A DNA stretch of 64,000 bases from Acetomicrobium sp. UBA5826 (lineage in GTDB: Bacteria; Synergistota; Synergistia; Synergistales; Acetomicrobiaceae): assembly GCF_002433005.1 (NCBI RefSeq), contig NZ_DJHF01000022.1, forward strand, positions 48,508-112,507, given 5' to 3'. A program made the position numbers and the translations under genes. Below the pieces are notes generated by a model. It searched no databases and had not been told where the DNA came from. It saw only the letters and a program-made list of their open reading frames with translations. This document shows, one piece after another, positions 60,292 through 64,000 of this stretch. Position 1 is the first letter of the stretch; the number at the start of each line of letters is the position of its first letter.

Positions 60292-61119
60292 ATGGAAAGG
60301 GAAAAAGTGGCCATTATAGGCGCAGGAGTCATTGGTGGGGCTATAGCCTGCGCCATAAGCGATGATTTTCAGGTTACTGCCACTAGGCGCAAAATCGAGA
60401 GGTTGTCCCCTCTAGCCGAAAAGGGCATCAACATAACTTCCGACAACGATAAGGCGGTATCGGAAGCAGAGGTCATCGTCATATCCGTAAAGCCCTATCA
60501 GGTGATACCTCTCTTGAAAAATCTCTCTCACTGCCTCAAGGATAAGCTGGTGATCTCCTTCGCGGCATCCATAAACCTTGACTTGATGCAACGTGTAATT
60601 CCCGACTCTCGAGTGGTCAGAGCTATGACCAATATTGCCGTTCAGGTAAAGGAAGGATATACCGTATATTCTTGCGGGAAAAACGTAACCGACTCAGACA
60701 AGAACGTCATCACAAAAATCTTCGGGGACATGGGTGAATACGAAGAAGTGGACGAGCAGCACCTCGACGTTTTGACGGCTATGGCAGGCTCAAGCCCGGC
60801 CTATCTTTACACAGTAGTAGAAGCCATGATATACGGGGCACTTCAAGTGGGATTGCCAAGAGATCTCGCCCTCAGAGCTGCGGCATGGTCCGTCATAGGA
60901 GCTTCTCACCTTCTCTTGAGCTCCGGGAAACACCCTGCCGAGTTGAGAGATATGGTGGTGACGCCCGGGGGCGTCACTATAGATGCCATTTATGCACTTG
61001 AGGACGGCAAGGTGAGGACTGCCTTCATGAAGGCCATACGCGATGCTTCTCTTAAAGCACAGCGCCTTGCCCGAGACGCTTGCGACGAAGCGGAAAGGCA
61101 GTTGGGAAGAGAGAATTAA
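60292..61119 (+). CDS. proC: Pyrroline-5-carboxylate reductase ProC
   Basis: A 275-aa NAD(P)H enzyme making proline. The dinucleotide loop AIIGAGVIGGAIACAI lies at residues 7-22. AMTNIAVQVKEGYTVY corresponds to the RxMPN region. MAGSSPAYLYTVVEAM and the C-terminal signature VVTPGGVTIDAIYALEDGKVR are diagnostic. Its start is the ATG at 60292, with AGGAGG 11 nt upstream; the open frame above it is unrelated to the family. The last 4 bp overlap the convergent symporter gene. Confidence 0.93.
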   Translation: MEREKVAIIGAGVIGGAIACAISDDFQVTATRRKIERLSPLAEKGINITSDNDKAVSEAEVIVISVKPYQVIPLLKNLSHCLKDKLVISFAASINLDLMQRVIPDSRVVRAMTNIAVQVKEGYTVYSCGKNVTDSDKNVITKIFGDMGEYEEVDEQHLDVLTAMAGSSPAYLYTVVEAMIYGALQVGLPRDLALRAAAWSVIGASHLLLSSGKHPAELRDMVVTPGGVTIDAIYALEDGKVRTAFMKAIRDASLKAQRLARDACDEAERQLGREN

Positions 61120-62570
61120 AAGCCAAACTTGGCCGTTAAATCTTCCTTAAGTTCCCTTAAAAAAGACTCTGCCCCCTTTGGGGGTTGGGTCTTTTTGCTA
61201 ATAAGGACGAATGCGACGGAGGATGTCAGCAGTCCCCAAATGGCAGGCCACTGCCCTAAGGGTTTTAGGTTGGCGACCGTCAAAAAGCCTACAGTAATCC
61301 CGCCAACCAATATACTGGCCACCGCTCCCTTGGCGCTGGACTTTTTCCAAAAGAAGGCTCCAATGATCGAGGGCAATTGCACGAGCAACCCCCCCGAAGC
61401 AAGCGAGGACAGTACGACGATCAAGTCGAGCTTAAGCTGAGAAAATAAAAGGCATGCGGCTATTAGGCATACTATGATGATTTTGGAAATGGCTAGCTCT
61501 CTTTCTTCAGAAAGGCCCGGGTTATAGGCCTTGAGCAAATCCCTTCCGAACATGTTGCTCAAGGTAAGGACGATGGAATTCATCGTCGATACCGCCGCAG
61601 CCAATATGCTCACAAATACCACCACCGAAATGGCCGGCGGAACTTCTTTCAACAACATGGGCATTGCATTATCGGGAAGATCAAGGCCCGGCACCATCAA
61701 CGCGGCCATCAACCCCAATATGCAGCAAATCACGGTGTAAAAGAAACCGAAATAGGAAAAACCCACTATCATCCTTCTTATGCTGACGCAATCCTTTGGA
61801 ATGAAAAGGCGTTGTACCACCTGCGGGTTGGTGATTGCAAAAAAAGCCCAGGGTAATGTCAATCCCACAAAAAAGGAGGGCGACCAGTTAAGGCGAAGCA
61901 AATCACTTCTTTCGGCGACGAGGACCCTGTGAAAACCGCCACCACCCAACTTCAAGGCCAGATAACCTACAAGCATGAGGCTGGCTACGAACATGATAAC
62001 CGCCTGGAGAGCGTCGGTGCGGGCCACCGAACGGAGACCTGCCCACCAACAAAAAACAAAGGTGACAATGGCAGCAATGACGGTCCCAGTCGTATAACTT
62101 AAAGAGCCGTCTGATAAAGTTTCGACGAGATAGCCTGCTCCAATTAACTGCACAGAGGCGTAAGGTATCAACATAACTATACACAACAAAGAATTCAGCG
62201 CACCTACGCTTTTATTTTCGTATCTGAAACTCAACAGCTCCGACGGGCTTATAAGATCGTATTTCCTCCCTGCAATCCAATATCTTGGCGCAAAGAGGAC
62301 GAGTAGAATAACCGTACCCATGAGGTAGGTAAGCTCAAACCCAAGGGCTGCTACGCCATAACGATATGTCAACCCCACAAGCCCCACCATCATGAAGGCG
62401 CTGTATGTAGTGGCACTATAGGTCATTGCGGAAACAAAGCCGTTTATCCTTCGACTGCCCAAAAAGTAATCCGCCAAATCGATTTTTCCCCTCTGGCGCG
62501 AAGAGTAGGATATATAGGAGCCGATGACGAACCATAAACCAACGCTTGCCATTAAAAGGGAGGCTGTCAT
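61116..62570 (-). CDS. Sodium:solute symporter family protein (PanF-like)
   Basis: A 484-aa transporter of the SSS family with about 13 membrane helices. DYFLGSRRINGFVSAMTYSATTYSAFMMVG is the family's N-terminal signature, followed by RYWIAGRKYDLISPSELLSFRYEN and SILAAAVSTMNSIVLTLSNMFGRDL with the Na+-site Ser/Thr. It is associated with a small membrane partner upstream and with a NiaR-type repressor, as in vitamin uptake genes. The start is the ATG at 62570, overlapping the stop of the small gene as ATGA; a 65-codon upstream extension overlaps that gene and is rejected. The substrate could be pantothenate, nicotinate or another carboxylate. Confidence 0.88.
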   Translation of the reverse strand: MTASLLMASVGLWFVIGSYISYSSRQRGKIDLADYFLGSRRINGFVSAMTYSATTYSAFMMVGLVGLTYRYGVAALGFELTYLMGTVILLVLFAPRYWIAGRKYDLISPSELLSFRYENKSVGALNSLLCIVMLIPYASVQLIGAGYLVETLSDGSLSYTTGTVIAAIVTFVFCWWAGLRSVARTDALQAVIMFVASLMLVGYLALKLGGGGFHRVLVAERSDLLRLNWSPSFFVGLTLPWAFFAITNPQVVQRLFIPKDCVSIRRMIVGFSYFGFFYTVICCILGLMAALMVPGLDLPDNAMPMLLKEVPPAISVVVFVSILAAAVSTMNSIVLTLSNMFGRDLLKAYNPGLSEERELAISKIIIVCLIAACLLFSQLKLDLIVVLSSLASGGLLVQLPSIIGAFFWKKSSAKGAVASILVGGITVGFLTVANLKPLGQWPAIWGLLTSSVAFVLISKKTQPPKGAESFLRELKEDLTAKFGF

Positions 62571-62755
62571 GAGGTCTTCTCCTTTTTTCTGCCCCAATTT
62601 CTGGTATAGGCGGTCCCAGCTACAATCATGAAGAGGGTGGTCAATATCCAAAACAGAAAGGACCCGCTTTCTCTCAGAAAACAATAGGGAACGATCAAGT
62701 TGCAAAGGGCAAGGCCCAAAGCCAGAACAATCAAATATCTTTCTTTCTCGACCAA
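62567..62755 (-). CDS. Small membrane partner of the sodium symporter (DUF997/YhdT-like)
   Basis: A 62-aa protein with two hydrophobic segments (YLIVLALGLALCNLIVPYCF and FLFWILTTLFMIVAGTA) and a basic tail NWGRKKEKTS. Its size, topology and place directly before a PanF-like symporter resemble YhdT (DUF997). The start is a TTG at 62755 with GAGGGAG 11 nt upstream; the frame is closed by a TGA just above. The stop overlaps the symporter start as ATGA, showing coupled translation. Assignment to DUF997 is by context and topology more than sequence. Confidence 0.65.
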   Translation of the reverse strand: MVEKERYLIVLALGLALCNLIVPYCFLRESGSFLFWILTTLFMIVAGTAYTRNWGRKKEKTS

Positions 62756-62781
62756 GGATGATCACACTCCCTCAAGTTTTA

Positions 62782-63291
62782 TTAACCCAAAAATAGAAAG
62801 CCCAGCTTCTTAAGGGCCTCTTCTACCCTTTTCATGGTCTCCTCGTCATCGGCTTCGACAGTATGCAAGTGAAAGCCCCTTGCAAGGGAAAGCAGCGGTT
62901 CCTGGCCTGAACTTTCGAGCATATTTACGAAACGGGTTACCTCGTTACGCGATGCCACTCCTATGCTTCCCCTTATCTCGCCATATAGAGGATGATCGAC
63001 CATAACGTCGAGCACTCTCCCTCCGGCTTCGACGATGGCCAGAAGTTCATCGAATATCTCCTCCTTGCTGTGTCTAACGGCTATAATCCTCCGTAATTTT
63101 TTTATCCTGTCTAGATAGTATCCTGAAGGAGTGGATATGACCTCCAGGCCTTGGGTTCGTAAGATCGCTATATCCTGAACTATGGCCTGACGGCTGACCC
63201 CAAAAAGATCAGCAAGATAGGAGCCGCTTACGGGCGAGGAGGCGTTTTTCAGAATTTCTTCGATTTTCTCAAGCCTTTCTGCGCGATTCAT
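62782..63291 (-). CDS. niaR: NiaR-type transcriptional repressor (HTH_11 + 3H domain)
   Basis: A 169-aa regulator. The N-terminal winged helix has SSPVSGSYLADLFGVSRQAIVQDIAILRTQG. The C-terminal 3H domain shows its conserved His residues in RHSKEEIFDELL, VDHPLYGEIRGSIGV and GFHLHTVEADD. In Bacillus and Thermotoga NiaR binds nicotinic acid and metal and represses NAD-synthesis and niacin-uptake genes. It is the first gene of the operon with the symporter, and a palindrome overlaps its leader. The ligand is therefore probably nicotinate, which points to the symporter carrying niacin or a related vitamin. Confidence 0.86.
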   Translation of the reverse strand: MNRAERLEKIEEILKNASSPVSGSYLADLFGVSRQAIVQDIAILRTQGLEVISTPSGYYLDRIKKLRRIIAVRHSKEEIFDELLAIVEAGGRVLDVMVDHPLYGEIRGSIGVASRNEVTRFVNMLESSGQEPLLSLARGFHLHTVEADDEETMKRVEEALKKLGFLFLG

Positions 63292-63310
63292 GACCTATTC
63301 CTCCCGCAAT

Positions 63311-63342
63311 ATGCTATAGCTGATACTAGCAGATAATAGCAT
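63311..63342. promoter_or_regulatory. Candidate NiaR operator
   Basis: Inverted repeat ATGCTAT (63311-63317) / ATAGCAT (63336-63342), spaced by 18 nt, 20-51 bp upstream of the repressor gene. Two direct copies of CTAGC/ATAGC-like sequence lie between. Location and symmetry suit autoregulation; binding is not shown. Confidence 0.45.
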
Positions 63343-63360
63343 AAGTAGTCAACAAAAAAT

Positions 63361-63410
63361 CCCGGCTCGGAGCAAATCGTGGAAAGTTCCACTCATCGCT
63401 CCGAGCCGGG
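63361..63410. terminator. Terminator of the dehydratase-activase gene
   Basis: CCCGGCTCGGAGC (63361-63373) and GCTCCGAGCCGGG (63398-63410) with an inner TGGAA/TTCCA. On the minus strand the stem is followed by ATTTTTTG, so it ends the gene finishing at 63443. Confidence 0.88.
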
Positions 63411-63442
63411 CAAAGGTCTGACAAAAGCTCGTTATTTCAGTG

Positions 63443-64000
63443 CTAAGACCTTTCTTGAATCACGAGATTACCCTTTACGGCAGGGCTCGTTCTTTTGCTT
63501 TTAAAACCCACGGAACCGTTCATCCTGGCCTTAAGACGGCACTGCTCTCTGAAGGCGGCTATTTCCGCCTCCAGGTTGGTGTTGGCCGAGTCTCCGAAAA
63601 AGGCATGGACCACGGGCACGATCAAACCGTGGTTGTCTTTGGTCTCTTCCTTCAACATGGCATCCATCTTGGCCATGGCGACGCCTTCTTGCATGCAGGT
63701 AAAGGGACCCACATGGAATATCCCGCAGACCTTCTGCCCGTTGCCTGGTAATTCCCCTCGCAAAAACTTCAAAAAGATGCCTATTACCAAAGGAGATTCA
63801 CCGGTGATATCTCCGTGGTATCTCCTGCTTTTTTGGAGGTCTTCTATTATGACGCTGGGTTTAGGCAGGACCTCCCTTTCCTTGGCGGTCTCTCCGAAGA
63901 TCCGCTTGAATCGCCAATCGGCGTATTCCATGTAAAATTGAGCAAACTTATAAGGAAATTTGGGGTTGTCCCTGATCGTCAGATAGTTGATATATTCGTA
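63443..64000 (-). CDS. C-terminal part of a 2-hydroxyacyl-CoA dehydratase activase / DUF2229-type protein, 5' end off the window
   Basis: The frame is open from the right edge to the stop at 63443, so about 185 C-terminal residues are seen and the start lies outside. INYLTIRDNPKFPYKFAQFYMEYADW is followed by VCGIFHVGPFTCMQEGVAMAKMDAML and VPVVHAFFGDSANTNLEAEIAAFREQC. This matches the end of the large BcrAD/BadF/HgdC-plus-DUF2229 proteins of anaerobes, in which GPFxCM is typical. Those proteins activate or resemble 2-hydroxyacyl-CoA dehydratases with ATP-driven electron transfer. The catalytic status of this one cannot be judged from the visible part. Confidence 0.7.
   Translation of the reverse strand, partial: YEYINYLTIRDNPKFPYKFAQFYMEYADWRFKRIFGETAKEREVLPKPSVIIEDLQKSRRYHGDITGESPLVIGIFLKFLRGELPGNGQKVCGIFHVGPFTCMQEGVAMAKMDAMLKEETKDNHGLIVPVVHAFFGDSANTNLEAEIAAFREQCRLKARMNGSVGFKSKRTSPAVKGNLVIQERS

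Noticed and set aside
62571..62765. 65-codon N-terminal extension of the sodium symporter
   Set aside because: It overlaps the small membrane gene in another frame. The ATGA junction and the family N-terminus mark the start at 62570.
1..64000. CRISPR arrays, insertion sequences, prophage genes, tRNA or rRNA genes
   Set aside because: I looked for direct-repeat arrays, transposase motifs, phage structural genes and tRNA-like sequences in the gaps and saw none.

Overview
The window reads as one continuous stretch of chromosome from an anaerobic, fermentative bacterium. The gene set fits Synergistota, perhaps Acetomicrobium/Anaerobaculum-like: two tungsten-type aldehyde:ferredoxin oxidoreductases, NuoEFG-like flavin/Fe-S subunits, a hydrogenase-style Mrp antiporter operon without a full MrpA, pyruvate phosphate dikinase, rubrerythrin/ferritin-like proteins and a B12-dependent diol dehydratase microcompartment. 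This assignment is an inference from gene content; there is no rRNA. I found no tRNA, rRNA, CRISPR array, insertion sequence or prophage. Many genes start with GTG or TTG behind strong AGGAGG-type sites, and several starts were placed by that signal.

Layout. 1-3862 (minus): front part of a propanediol-utilisation (pdu) operon in the order pduU-V-A-B-C-D, running off the left edge. 4059-6866: its probable regulator, a PocR-domain sensor kinase and an AraC-type response regulator. 7145-14217: a carbon-catabolism locus of uncertain substrate (C69 hydrolase, erythritol-kinase-like FGGY kinase, 2-hydroxyacid dehydrogenase and class II aldolase on the minus strand; a UPF0261 protein and its TIM-barrel partner divergently on plus). 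14300-22052: leucine-type dehydrogenase, an unknown membrane protein, a DUF362 protein, a UPF0182 membrane protein and an M23 peptidase. 22430-27892: an eight-gene Mrp-type cation/proton antiporter operon. 28046-36701: tautomerase, Fsr-like exporter, rRNA methyltransferase, MoaD-like protein with an aldehyde oxidoreductase, lysA, a ClC channel, mgsA and trmO. 36693-43959: ppdK, ferritin-like proteins, a diguanylate cyclase, small unknown proteins and a cation efflux protein.

43984-46021 holds cobD and cbiB, late cobalamin genes that would serve the B12-dependent diol dehydratase. 46182-51631 is a five-gene operon joining a tungsten aldehyde oxidoreductase to ferredoxin, NuoG-, NuoF- and NuoE-like subunits, the architecture expected of an electron-bifurcating aldehyde oxidoreductase. 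51766-64000 carries a DMT exporter, PolX, a GGDEF-EAL protein, a redox pair (AhpD-like protein plus a double-UGA gene), the CCA-adding enzyme, a small ferredoxin, gpsA, acyP, proC, a sodium symporter with small partner and NiaR-type repressor, and the end of a 2-hydroxyacyl-CoA dehydratase activase-type gene.

The most notable item is at 56315-56647 (minus): a 110-codon gene with two consecutive in-frame UGA codons followed at once by a stable stem-loop with a bulged U at the position seen in bacterial SECIS elements. It looks like a selenoprotein with adjacent selenocysteines that ordinary gene calling would split or miss.
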